In this document: positions 39,836-47,469 of the stretch, piece by piece
Layout of the letters: every line of letters starts with the position of its first letter
Position numbering within the stretch: position 1 is the stretch's first letter
The notes under the pieces: generated by a model
What the model was told of the DNA's origin: nothing
Seen by the model: the letters and a program-made list of their open reading frames with translations, nothing else
Database searches by the model: none
Program-made: the position numbers and the translations under genes
DNA from: JAHJDO01 sp964437505
GTDB taxonomy: Bacteria; JAHJDO01
Direction: 5' to 3'
NCBI GenBank assembly: GCA_964437505.1
Contig: CAYTGU010000005.1
Span: 1-64,000, forward strand
DNA: 64,000 nucleotides

Positions 39836-40945
39836 TTATTTTTTACTTCTCAAAAATGTTGGAATGTCCAGATTGCTGTCACCACCCAGCTCTCTGTTTA
39901 CTTTTTCCAGCATAACCCGATCCTTTATCATAGTTTCTTTCCCGTGAACTCCCAATGCCTTTGAAACGAATTTTACTTCCTTTTTCTCCAAAGATGGAAT
40001 ATCAGTAGCAATAATTGTAAGTTTCAGCATATTGTTTAGTCTTTTATCTATAATAGCTCCGAATACTATATTAGCGCTATGTATTACTGCTTTACGAACA
40101 TTATCAATAATCTTTTCAACTTCTCCAAACCTGAGATCTTCACCTCCTGTTATATTGACAAGCATTGTTTTTGCACCTTTGATATCAATCCCTTCTATGA
40201 GTGGACATAGAAGAGCATTTTTAACAACAGAGGATATTCTGTCTTCACCATATGCAGTTCCCACTGCTAAGGTAGCTTCTTTGCCATGGGTTATTACCTG
40301 CTGAATGTCCGATATATCAAGATTTATTATTCCTGGAGCAGCTACAAGGTCAGAGATTGCGCTAATAGCGTCGAATAAAGTGTCATTTGTAAATTCAAAT
40401 GCTTTTGAGAAAGAAGAGTCTTTGTCAATGGTTCCAAAAAGTTTCTGGTTTGGTATGGAGATTATTGCGTTGGATTTTTCTTTTATTGCTCTTAGTCCAT
40501 CTTTGGCCTGCATACATCTTTTTTTTCCTTCAAATAGAAAAGGGCTTGTAACTATTGCTATTGTTAACGCCCCTAGTTCCCTTGCAATTTCACAGATTAG
40601 TGGGGTTGCTCCTGTGCCTGTTCCGCCACCAAGTCCGCAGGTCACAAACACGATGTCTGAGTTTTTTAATGCTTCGGCAATTTCTGCTCTGCTTTCATTC
40701 AGGCTTCGACGTCCTAAGTCTATATCAGAACCCGTTCCAATTCCTCTCGTTGTCTGCAGACCAATCTGAATTTTATGGGGAACAATAGATGTCCTAAGAG
40801 CCTGAATATCTGTGTTAATGTTAATACATTCTACTCCGGAGAGGCCTTTTTTGTATATTGCATCTACAGAATTATTACCACCTCCACCAACTCCAACTAC
40901 CTTGATACTTGCGCCTACTTTGGTCTCTTCAACTATCTCAAACAT
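39836..40945 (-). CDS. ftsZ: Cell division protein FtsZ
   Basis: 369 residues. Tubulin signature GLGGGTGTG at residues 104-112, N-terminal GVGGGGNNSVDAI, T7 loop NLDISD, and the conserved T-x2-G-x-D-type end of the GTPase. The C-terminal tail is short with a final IPTFLRSKK resembling the FtsA/ZipA-binding peptide (DIPxFLR). Forms the Z ring. Separated from ftsA, its normal neighbour, by a BrnTA module and an exported hypothetical gene. Ribosome site AAAGGAGCGG. Confidence 0.97.
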   Translation of the reverse strand: MFEIVEETKVGASIKVVGVGGGGNNSVDAIYKKGLSGVECININTDIQALRTSIVPHKIQIGLQTTRGIGTGSDIDLGRRSLNESRAEIAEALKNSDIVFVTCGLGGGTGTGATPLICEIARELGALTIAIVTSPFLFEGKKRCMQAKDGLRAIKEKSNAIISIPNQKLFGTIDKDSSFSKAFEFTNDTLFDAISAISDLVAAPGIINLDISDIQQVITHGKEATLAVGTAYGEDRISSVVKNALLCPLIEGIDIKGAKTMLVNITGGEDLRFGEVEKIIDNVRKAVIHSANIVFGAIIDKRLNNMLKLTIIATDIPSLEKKEVKFVSKALGVHGKETMIKDRVMLEKVNRELGGDSNLDIPTFLRSKK

Positions 40946-40964
40946 TAGTTATATTCCGCTCCTT

Positions 40965-41198
40965 TTAGATTGCTTTCCCTAATCGCTCTGCCAGCCATAC
41001 CTTGATAACAGATTGACGAGGCACCCCTAGACGCTTTGCTTCCTTATCCAATGAGTGAATCATCCAAATAGGGAAGTCCACATTAACCCTTTTCTGGTCT
41101 TGCTCAAGCCTTCTCGCCTTTGTAAGATCTAGATACTTAGAAACGTTATTCCCTTCATCAAACTTTTTATCAAACTCTCTAGCTTTCATATATTTCAA
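40965..41198 (-). CDS. brnA: BrnA-family antitoxin
   Basis: 77 residues. Ribbon-helix-helix type antitoxin: KRVNVDFPIWMIHSLDKEAKRLGVPRQSVIKVWL matches the CopG/BrnA DNA-binding half; the N-terminus (KAREFDKKFDEGNNVSKYLD) is the toxin-binding part typical of BrnA. Overlaps the toxin gene by 20 nt. It should neutralise BrnT and repress the module. Confidence 0.85.
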   Translation of the reverse strand: MKYMKAREFDKKFDEGNNVSKYLDLTKARRLEQDQKRVNVDFPIWMIHSLDKEAKRLGVPRQSVIKVWLAERLGKAI

Positions 41199-41439
41199 CC
41201 TCCTCTTTTCGGGATTGTCTTACTGAAATAATTCTTATCTTTTCGCCGCGATAGGTAACAACTCCTGACCAATGCTTTCCAGAAATCATACCAATTACCA
41301 AATATCTTGGTTCATCACTGGTTCTTGCCGGAATTTCAATTAAGTCAGTATCCTCCCATAATAACTGCGCTTCAATAAAGTCAATACCATGTTTATTCTT
41401 ATTGATTTCGCTTTTCTTAAGGTCAAACTCAAACTCCAT
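41179..41439 (-). CDS. brnT: BrnT-family ribonuclease toxin
   Basis: About 86 residues from ATG 41439. FEFDLKKSEINKNKHGIDFIEA, LWED, EPRYLVIGMISGKHWSGVVTYRG and RIISVRQSRKEE are typical of BrnT, an RNase-fold toxin. The frame is open upstream to a TTG at 41469, but that start lies within the promoter: TTGACA at 41471-41476 and TATAAA at 41447-41452, only 7 nt before the ATG. No Shine-Dalgarno is seen, so the mRNA is probably leaderless. The toxin gene precedes the antitoxin, the usual BrnTA order. Confidence 0.85.
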   Translation of the reverse strand: MEFEFDLKKSEINKNKHGIDFIEAQLLWEDTDLIEIPARTSDEPRYLVIGMISGKHWSGVVTYRGEKIRIISVRQSRKEEVEIYES

Positions 41440-41446
41440 AATATAA

Positions 41447-41476
41447 TTTATATACCAAAAAGATACCAATTGTCAA
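41447..41476 (-). promoter_or_regulatory. brnT promoter
   Basis: Consensus -35 TTGACA (41471-41476) and -10 TATAAA (41447-41452) with an 18-bp spacer, read on the - strand. A shifted -10 choice (TATATA, 41449-41454) gives 16 bp. The ATG follows the -10 by 7 nt. Confidence 0.65.
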
Positions 41477-41494
41477 CAAAAAAATCTCTTTTTC

Positions 41495-41526
41495 GTCATT
41501 GTAGAAACGTAGCGACGCTGCAATCT
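41495..41526 (+). repeat. Dispersed repeat, copy A (degenerate)
   Basis: Starts GTCATTG and ends GCAATCT with GTAGCGACG in the middle. This is a degenerate copy of the element also found, in the opposite orientation, at 49161 and 50002. It lies just upstream of brnT. The next 70 bp hold only a weak AACCGC / GCGGTT inverted repeat. Confidence 0.55.
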
Positions 41527-41596
41527 GTCATTCTTTTCGACGCAACCGCTTGCTTTAGCTGGCGGTTATCTGGGCAGTCCCATTTGCTTTGTTGTG

Positions 41597-42175
41597 TTAT
41601 TCTTTGATTTGATTGGGGAAGCCAGACGTTTGTTTCTTCAAGACAATGGTGTATTCGATATGATCTTTAAATGGAATGACAAACAGCATCAGCCCTTTTT
41701 CCTCAAAGGTGGAGGATATGGTCAGGTTCCCTTCAGAATCTTTAGACATTACGCTAGTCCGGGATTTCTTTGCGATGCCAGGGAAAATGGCTAGACCAAC
41801 AGTGGAGGGACTATCTGCCACATAATACAAGCAGCCCTGATTCCAGTTGAACGTCTTGGGTTGAAACACGAGCTCCTTGGTTTGAATTACTCCATTTGAC
41901 CAATAGTAAACTATGGTCATCATTCGGTCTGACTCTTGCTGGATTACTACTTCTGAATTATTTGAGATACTAGTAGCGCTAACAAAGGGATTGCCCGTCC
42001 TGAAGTATCCACTACAGTTAGATTTGAGAAAAATGTATGTCCCCGAGAAATCAGCGTGTTTGTTGTCGTACGTCTGACCTCTACCACTAGGCACAAACAA
42101 TACGACACACCAGACAAGGCACCATAAAACAAATATCCCAAGACCCCATAGACATCTATGTTTTTTTTGCATCAT
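41597..42175 (-). CDS. Exported or membrane-anchored hypothetical protein
   Basis: 192 residues. N-terminal basic stretch then a hydrophobic span (GLGIFVLWCLVWCVVLFVPSG, residues about 11-31), so either signal-anchored or secreted. The rest is beta-rich and soluble (SGTYIFLKSNCSGYF, TIVYYWSNGVIQTKEL, LTISSTFEEKGLMLFVIPF) with two Cys. No family recognised. It interrupts the ftsA-ftsZ pair, upstream of BrnTA, on the same strand. Confidence 0.6.
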   Translation of the reverse strand: MMQKKHRCLWGLGIFVLWCLVWCVVLFVPSGRGQTYDNKHADFSGTYIFLKSNCSGYFRTGNPFVSATSISNNSEVVIQQESDRMMTIVYYWSNGVIQTKELVFQPKTFNWNQGCLYYVADSPSTVGLAIFPGIAKKSRTSVMSKDSEGNLTISSTFEEKGLMLFVIPFKDHIEYTIVLKKQTSGFPNQIKE

Positions 42176-42201
42176 AACATTACTCCCTGCTTAATTTTCC
42201 C

Positions 42202-43416
42202 TCAGAAAAAATCTCCAAATATCTTCTTTACGCTTCCTGTCATTCTACCCATAAGGTTTTTATTTTCAAATCTTGACGTTCCTCCAAATTTTCTGAAGTA
42301 AGAACCATGTTGTAATAGGCCGACACATGTTGAATAACTTGGCTTGCCAGAGATATCTTCAAGCTGGTATGCAAGATTTGGGATGCCCATTCTTGTTGGC
42401 AGATTAAATGTATCTCTTACGGTTGAAGTCATTCCTTTAAGCAAAGAGCCGCCACCTGTGAGAACTACTCCAGAGGCAATTAGATTTACAAAGTCCGCTC
42501 TTTCTATCTCTTCCTTTACAATTCGGATGGTTTCTGTAATCCTGGGTTGAACAATCTCCGAAAGCTGATATGGGGAGAAATGATTAGAATTCTCCTGATT
42601 ATTAGTATTGGTTTCCATATCTAACCCAGCGCCGTATTTTTTCTTTATTTTCTCTGCTTCAGGTGTGGAGATATGAAGGCCTATAGTTATGTCATTTGTT
42701 ATATGATTACCGCCTACTGGTAGTACCTGAGAATATTTCAACTCATCTTTTTCAAAAATAACAAAATTTGTTGTACCTGCTCCCATTTCAATCAATACAA
42801 CGCCAAGCTCTTTTTCACTCTGTGATAGTACCGATTCAGAAGAGGCCAATAGATTAAATACAATATCTTCTATCTGAAATCCAGCCTGATTAACACTTTT
42901 TATGAAATTCTGTGTATGTGTTACCATGCCAGTAACAATATGTGTCATTATTTCAAGTTTCACACCATTCATGCCGATTGGATCCTTAATCTCTGTCTGG
43001 CCATCTACAATGAAGTCTTGAGGCAGAACTTGGATAATTTCCCTTCCTTCCGGCAAGGCAATTGCTTTGGCTGTTTCTATCACGTTTCGAGTATCTTCAA
43101 CTGTGATCTCTCTGTCTTCTCTTCTAACTGGAACACTTCCTTTGCTGTTAACTGTATTAATATGTCCGCCTCCTATTCCCATGAATACAGATTTGATTTC
43201 TAGTTCAGATGTCTTTTCTGCCTCTCTAAGAGCTTCTTTAATATCATTGGTTACAACATCTATATTAACAATAAGTCCTTTTTTTAGGCCTCTGGTAGGA
43301 ACTATTCCCATTCCTATAATTTCTATACTATCCTCTTTGTCCAATTTGCCAACCATAGCGCATATTTTAGAGGTTCCTATATCCAGTGCTGTTACAATGT
43401 CTTTCCGAGTTCGCAT
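42202..43416 (-). CDS. ftsA: Cell division protein FtsA
   Basis: 404 residues. Actin-fold ATPase: ALDIGTSKICAMVG at the N-terminus, GTTNFVIFEKDEL phosphate-2 region, VVLTGGGSLLKGM adenosine motif, and the C-terminal amphipathic helix GSVKKIFGDFF for membrane tethering. It anchors FtsZ. Four nt after ftsQ. Confidence 0.96.
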   Translation of the reverse strand: MRTRKDIVTALDIGTSKICAMVGKLDKEDSIEIIGMGIVPTRGLKKGLIVNIDVVTNDIKEALREAEKTSELEIKSVFMGIGGGHINTVNSKGSVPVRREDREITVEDTRNVIETAKAIALPEGREIIQVLPQDFIVDGQTEIKDPIGMNGVKLEIMTHIVTGMVTHTQNFIKSVNQAGFQIEDIVFNLLASSESVLSQSEKELGVVLIEMGAGTTNFVIFEKDELKYSQVLPVGGNHITNDITIGLHISTPEAEKIKKKYGAGLDMETNTNNQENSNHFSPYQLSEIVQPRITETIRIVKEEIERADFVNLIASGVVLTGGGSLLKGMTSTVRDTFNLPTRMGIPNLAYQLEDISGKPSYSTCVGLLQHGSYFRKFGGTSRFENKNLMGRMTGSVKKIFGDFF

Positions 43417-43420
43417 AAGG

Positions 43421-44248
43421 TTACTTTCTGTATTTTACAGGAATAGCATTTAAATCTTCTCCAAAACGTAGATCTATATAGAGAAGTTTTTTCTTTTGAG
43501 TTTGTCCAAGTCTGCTTAGAAGATTCTCTAATATTACGAGCTTTTCTTCAAAGCCAGTTTTGCCCATTCTTATTTTTATTTCATTGTCTTGGCATATAAA
43601 ATCGAGAATCAGGGCTTTAGATCTTTTAACATTTATGTTTTTTAACCTGCCAAATTCAGCAAGTCTTCCCACATTATAGGTTTTTATAATTGTAATAATC
43701 TTTTTTATTAATTCAGACACTTCGGGGTTTTTTATTTTCAATCCTATTATTTCAGGTAAACCTCTTGATCCATTAAGCTTAATAATTACCCCATCCTCAT
43801 CTATCCCATATATATTGTGGTCGCATGAGATCTGTCCAATAGGAATTCTCTCTTTTATATTTACTAAAATTATATTCGGAAATGAGCGCTCAATAACGAC
43901 AGACTTTACATCTGGTAGGGCTTCGTAGCGTGATCTCAACCTGTTGATATCAAGAGCAAAAATATTCTCACCTTTTATATCATTAATTTCTTTTAAAATA
44001 ACCACATTATCAAGAAATTTATTATTATTTACAATAACATTATTAATACAGAAGTAATTTGAATGAATAATGAATTCTTTAAATCTTAATACTATGAAAA
44101 AAGCGGCGTATATGATTAACAGTAGACCTATTATTTTGCTTATTCGTAAGGCTCTTTTTTTAATCAGCATTTTATGTGGATGCGGCGCGGCAGAGACTCT
44201 AGGTGCTATTTTAACATTCCTGCGAAGTTTTGTTTTTCTACTTTTCAT
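43421..44248 (-). CDS. ftsQ: Cell division protein FtsQ
   Basis: 275 residues. Basic cytoplasmic tail, one TM helix at about 36-56 (IIGLLLIIYAAFFIVLRF), then a POTRA domain (FCINNVIVNNNKFLDNVVILKEINDIKGENIF) and the FtsQ domain with a conserved VKIERSFPNIILVNIKERIP-like stretch. Links cytoplasmic and periplasmic divisome parts. Overlaps ddl by 11 nt. Confidence 0.9.
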   Translation of the reverse strand: MKSRKTKLRRNVKIAPRVSAAPHPHKMLIKKRALRISKIIGLLLIIYAAFFIVLRFKEFIIHSNYFCINNVIVNNNKFLDNVVILKEINDIKGENIFALDINRLRSRYEALPDVKSVVIERSFPNIILVNIKERIPIGQISCDHNIYGIDEDGVIIKLNGSRGLPEIIGLKIKNPEVSELIKKIITIIKTYNVGRLAEFGRLKNINVKRSKALILDFICQDNEIKIRMGKTGFEEKLVILENLLSRLGQTQKKKLLYIDLRFGEDLNAIPVKYRK

Positions 44249-45149
44249 TTTTCCTGATTGCCAGATCCAGTAATCTCAAGCAGAGTTCCATGAAACTTAT
44301 TCCAGCAGCCTGTGCAGCTTTTGGCAGCAAACTGGTTTCTGTAAGTCCTGGAATTGTATTAATCTCCAGAACATAGGGATTGAGTTTGCTGTCAAGTTTC
44401 ATATCCGCTCTTGACATTCCAGAGCATCCAAGCACTTTATGGGCATTGAGAGCTATCTGTTTTATCTGGGCGTTTTTCTCCTCTTGAAGCTTTGCAGGCA
44501 CAACAAAATCCGTGGATTCTTTCTTGTATTTTGCATTAAAATCATAAAATCCGGACTTTGGAATAATTTCAATTACCGGCAAAGCTTTCTCCTCTAAGAT
44601 GCCGACAGTTATTTCTTTCCCGTCTATATATTTTTCACATATTATATTATCATCATAACAAAAGGCAGTCTCAAGAGCTTTCTTAAATTCATCTTCTTTT
44701 CTTACAATAGATATCCCGATTGTTGAACCCTCAGTAGACGGCTTAACAACTATAGGAAAGTTCTCCAAAGGATTAATATGACATTTGCCTTTGCTCACTA
44801 CTCTAAACTCTGGAGTCGGAATTCCAGCAATCTGAAACAAACGCTTGGAAGCGATTTTATCCATAGAGAGAGCGCTTGCAAGAACTCCGGAACCTGTATA
44901 TGGGATGTTTAATATATCAAGCATTCCCTGTATTGTTCCATCCTCTCCGGGCTTTCCATGAAGAGCAATAAATACCAGATCTATTTTCTCTTTTATCAGC
45001 CTGTCAGGTAACTCTCTATTAACATCAAAAGCAGTAACATTCAGCTGAGCTTCTTTAAGAGCCTTTAGCACACAATTCCCACTTTTAAGAGATATTTCTC
45101 TCTCTGAAGAAGGTCCTCCCATTAAAATAGCAATACGCCTATTTTTCAT
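44238..45149 (-). CDS. ddl: D-alanine--D-alanine ligase
   Basis: 303 residues, normal. ILMGGPSSEREISLKSG at the start, ALHGKPGEDGTIQG, VVKPSTEGSTIG, and EINTIPGLTETSLLPKAA. ATP-grasp enzyme forming D-Ala-D-Ala. Overlaps murB by 4 nt. Confidence 0.96.
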   Translation of the reverse strand: MKNRRIAILMGGPSSEREISLKSGNCVLKALKEAQLNVTAFDVNRELPDRLIKEKIDLVFIALHGKPGEDGTIQGMLDILNIPYTGSGVLASALSMDKIASKRLFQIAGIPTPEFRVVSKGKCHINPLENFPIVVKPSTEGSTIGISIVRKEDEFKKALETAFCYDDNIICEKYIDGKEITVGILEEKALPVIEIIPKSGFYDFNAKYKKESTDFVVPAKLQEEKNAQIKQIALNAHKVLGCSGMSRADMKLDSKLNPYVLEINTIPGLTETSLLPKAAQAAGISFMELCLRLLDLAIRKNEK

Positions 45150-46084
45150 ATCCCTATTATTTTAATTTCTTCCTCTAATTTTACACCAGTTTTTTCAAAA
45201 ACTATTAATTTAATTTTTTTAATAAGTTTGAGCACATCCTGAGCGTTTGCATTGCCACTATTAATAATAAAATTGGCATGTTTCTCTGAGACCTGCGCAT
45301 CTCCAACAGCAAGCCCTTTTAACCCAGCTTCGTCAATTAATCTGCCGGCAGAATGTCCATTCTGATTTTTAAATATACACCCTGCGCTTGGTATGTCAAG
45401 AACCTGTGTGGACTTTTTGTGCTCCAAAAGCTGGGATATTCGTCCATTGATTTCTTTTTCTTTTCTGCACTCTAATTTTAGCTTTACCTCAAGTATTATG
45501 TATTCGGATAGGTTAGACTTGCGATATTCAAAATGCAGGCCATCTTTTTTAAGTTCAGATACATTGCCCTTCATATCAATTACTTTTACTGATTCAACAA
45601 AATCCCCAATTGACACATGCTCTATGTTTCGGATTTCGGATTTCGGATTTCGGATTTTTTTCGTCCCTGCATTCATGCTCACTGCGCCGCCAACAGTTCC
45701 TGGGATACCTGCTGCAAACTCAAGTCCTGCAAGAGCTTCTCTTGCCGCTTGTTTTAAGACTCTTGAGAGCAAAGCACCAGTTCCGCATATAATAGATTCT
45801 CCTTTTATTTTGATACCACATAACCCATGTTCCAAATTTAACACAACACCTCTTATCCCTTTATCACTGATCAATACGTTCGTTCCCTTGCCAATGGTTG
45901 TAACGGGAATGTTGTAACTATTACAGAACATGAGAGTGTTTTTGATATCTGAAATATCTTTCGGATATATCCAAACATCTGCAGAGCCTCCAATTCTAAA
46001 GGAGGTATGCTTGGCTAAGAGTTCATTAAACCTGATCTCTCCTCTTATCAAATTACGGAACTCTTTAGCTAATTCTTTATTCAT
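45146..46084 (-). CDS. murB: UDP-N-acetylenolpyruvoylglucosamine reductase
   Basis: 312 residues. FAD domain: HTSFRIGGSADVWIYP, TIGKGTNVLI, AAGIPGTVGGAVSMNAG; C-terminal substrate domain with IPSAGCIFKNQNG (active-site Ser) and EEEIKIIGI end. Reduces enolpyruvyl-UDP-GlcNAc. An in-frame repeat of a 9-bp unit (45627-45657) adds IRNPKSEIRN after SMNAGTKK, in a surface loop where homologues have no such stretch. Overlaps murC by 4 nt. Confidence 0.95.
   Translation of the reverse strand: MNKELAKEFRNLIRGEIRFNELLAKHTSFRIGGSADVWIYPKDISDIKNTLMFCNSYNIPVTTIGKGTNVLISDKGIRGVVLNLEHGLCGIKIKGESIICGTGALLSRVLKQAAREALAGLEFAAGIPGTVGGAVSMNAGTKKIRNPKSEIRNIEHVSIGDFVESVKVIDMKGNVSELKKDGLHFEYRKSNLSEYIILEVKLKLECRKEKEINGRISQLLEHKKSTQVLDIPSAGCIFKNQNGHSAGRLIDEAGLKGLAVGDAQVSEKHANFIINSGNANAQDVLKLIKKIKLIVFEKTGVKLEEEIKIIGI
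45627..45657. repeat. 9-bp tandem repeat inside murB
   Basis: About three and a half units of TTTCGGATT on the + strand. On the coding strand it reads as CCGAAATCC units and encodes IRNPKSEIRN in frame. Confidence 0.85.
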
Positions 46085-47469
46085 ATTAATTTATCGGCAA
46101 GTTTCCCTGCTACTTCGGAAATATCACCTGCTCCCATAAAAAGCATTATATCTCCTTTCTCCATAGTATTGCTCAGATAACTGAGAATTCTACTTTTGTC
46201 AGGAATATATACGGCATTTTTATAGCCATGATTCTTCATAGTACTAAAGATTATATCTGTATTCGCTCCCTTTATAGGAGCTTCTCCTGCGCTGTATACA
46301 TCGGTTAATATAACCTTATCAGCTTTTGATAGAGACACAGCGAACTGTTTGTAAAGTTTTTCAGTTCTTGTGTATCTATGCGGTTGAAATACAGCCACAA
46401 TACGCTTTTTCTCTAAGTTTTTGGCTGTTTCTAAAACGGATTTAATTTCAGCCGGATGATGAGCATAATCATCTATAACCATTATGTTGCCGATATGCGC
46501 CTTAATCTGAAATCTTCTGTCAACACCCCTGAAACTTTGCAGGCTTTCCTTAACTGCATCAAAGGATAATCCTATTTCCATACCAAGCGCAATTGCTGAA
46601 AGCGCATTAAGCACATTATGTTTTCCAGGAACACTGAGCGGAAAAGAGCCCAGTAATTCAGTATTTTTGTATACATCAAAACGTGTTGAAAGTCCTTCGC
46701 ATATCAGGTTGTCAGCCCGTATATCAGCATTTTTGCTCATTCCATAGGTTGTTATTGGAGTTTTAATTTTTTTTTTATGTAGTTTTGAAACCAGTTCTTT
46801 TACATTATTATTGTCAATGCAACAAAATATCCTGCCGGATTTATCTATATGTTCTGCAAAATTGAGAAACGCATTTATAATATCTCCAAGATTCTCATAA
46901 TGCTCCAGATGGTCTTCATCAATATTTGTAATAATGCCGAAATACGGATTTAGTTTCAGAAAGGATTTATCGCTTTCGTCAGCCTCTGCTACAAACCATG
47001 GGCTTGCTCCAAAGCGGGCATTTCCCCCTAAAGAACTAATTTCACCGCCTACAATTACTGTCGGGTCATACTCTGTTTCTATAAGCATATGCGCAATCAT
47101 TGATGTTACTGTGGTTTTTCCATGACAACCTGTTACAAATATGCTCTTTTTGTTATTTGCCATTTTTGCGAGCAGTTCTGCTCTGTGAATTATTGGGATT
47201 TTTCTTTTTCTGGCCTCAACAAGTTCAGGGTTAGACTTTGAAATAGCTGTGGAATAAACGATAAGATCCTGGCTGTTTATGTGCATGGAATTATGACCAG
47301 TGAAGATATGCGCGCCGTTTAGTCTTAGTTTATTGGTTATTGATGAAGGTTTCTGGTCCGAGCCACTTACCTGATATCCTGATTTAAGTAGGATATAGGC
47401 AATCCCGCTCATTCCTATCCCACCAATACCAACAAAATGAATAGATTTAGTTTCTTTTTGTATCATCAA
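46081..47469 (-). CDS. murC: UDP-N-acetylmuramate--L-alanine ligase
   Basis: 462 residues. HFVGIGGIGMSGIAYILL at the start, ATP motif VTGCHGKTTVTSMIAH, EADESDKSFL, NIDEDHLEHY, and VIDDYAHHPAEI. Adds L-Ala to UDP-MurNAc. Start overlaps the rnr end by 23 nt; end overlaps murB by 4 nt, so the whole rnr-murC-murB-ddl-ftsQ-ftsA set is one coupled operon. Confidence 0.96.
   Translation of the reverse strand: MMIQKETKSIHFVGIGGIGMSGIAYILLKSGYQVSGSDQKPSSITNKLRLNGAHIFTGHNSMHINSQDLIVYSTAISKSNPELVEARKRKIPIIHRAELLAKMANNKKSIFVTGCHGKTTVTSMIAHMLIETEYDPTVIVGGEISSLGGNARFGASPWFVAEADESDKSFLKLNPYFGIITNIDEDHLEHYENLGDIINAFLNFAEHIDKSGRIFCCIDNNNVKELVSKLHKKKIKTPITTYGMSKNADIRADNLICEGLSTRFDVYKNTELLGSFPLSVPGKHNVLNALSAIALGMEIGLSFDAVKESLQSFRGVDRRFQIKAHIGNIMVIDDYAHHPAEIKSVLETAKNLEKKRIVAVFQPHRYTRTEKLYKQFAVSLSKADKVILTDVYSAGEAPIKGANTDIIFSTMKNHGYKNAVYIPDKSRILSYLSNTMEKGDIMLFMGAGDISEVAGKLADKLI

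Noticed and set aside
40305..40769. 154-residue frame opposite ftsZ
   Set aside because: Shadow of the ftsZ reading frame with low-complexity composition.
41440..41469. Longer BrnT from TTG 41469
   Set aside because: The extra codons cover the -10 region and the family starts at MEFEFD.
45627..45657. CRISPR-like array in murB
   Set aside because: Units are 9 bp with no spacers; it is a tandem microsatellite in frame.
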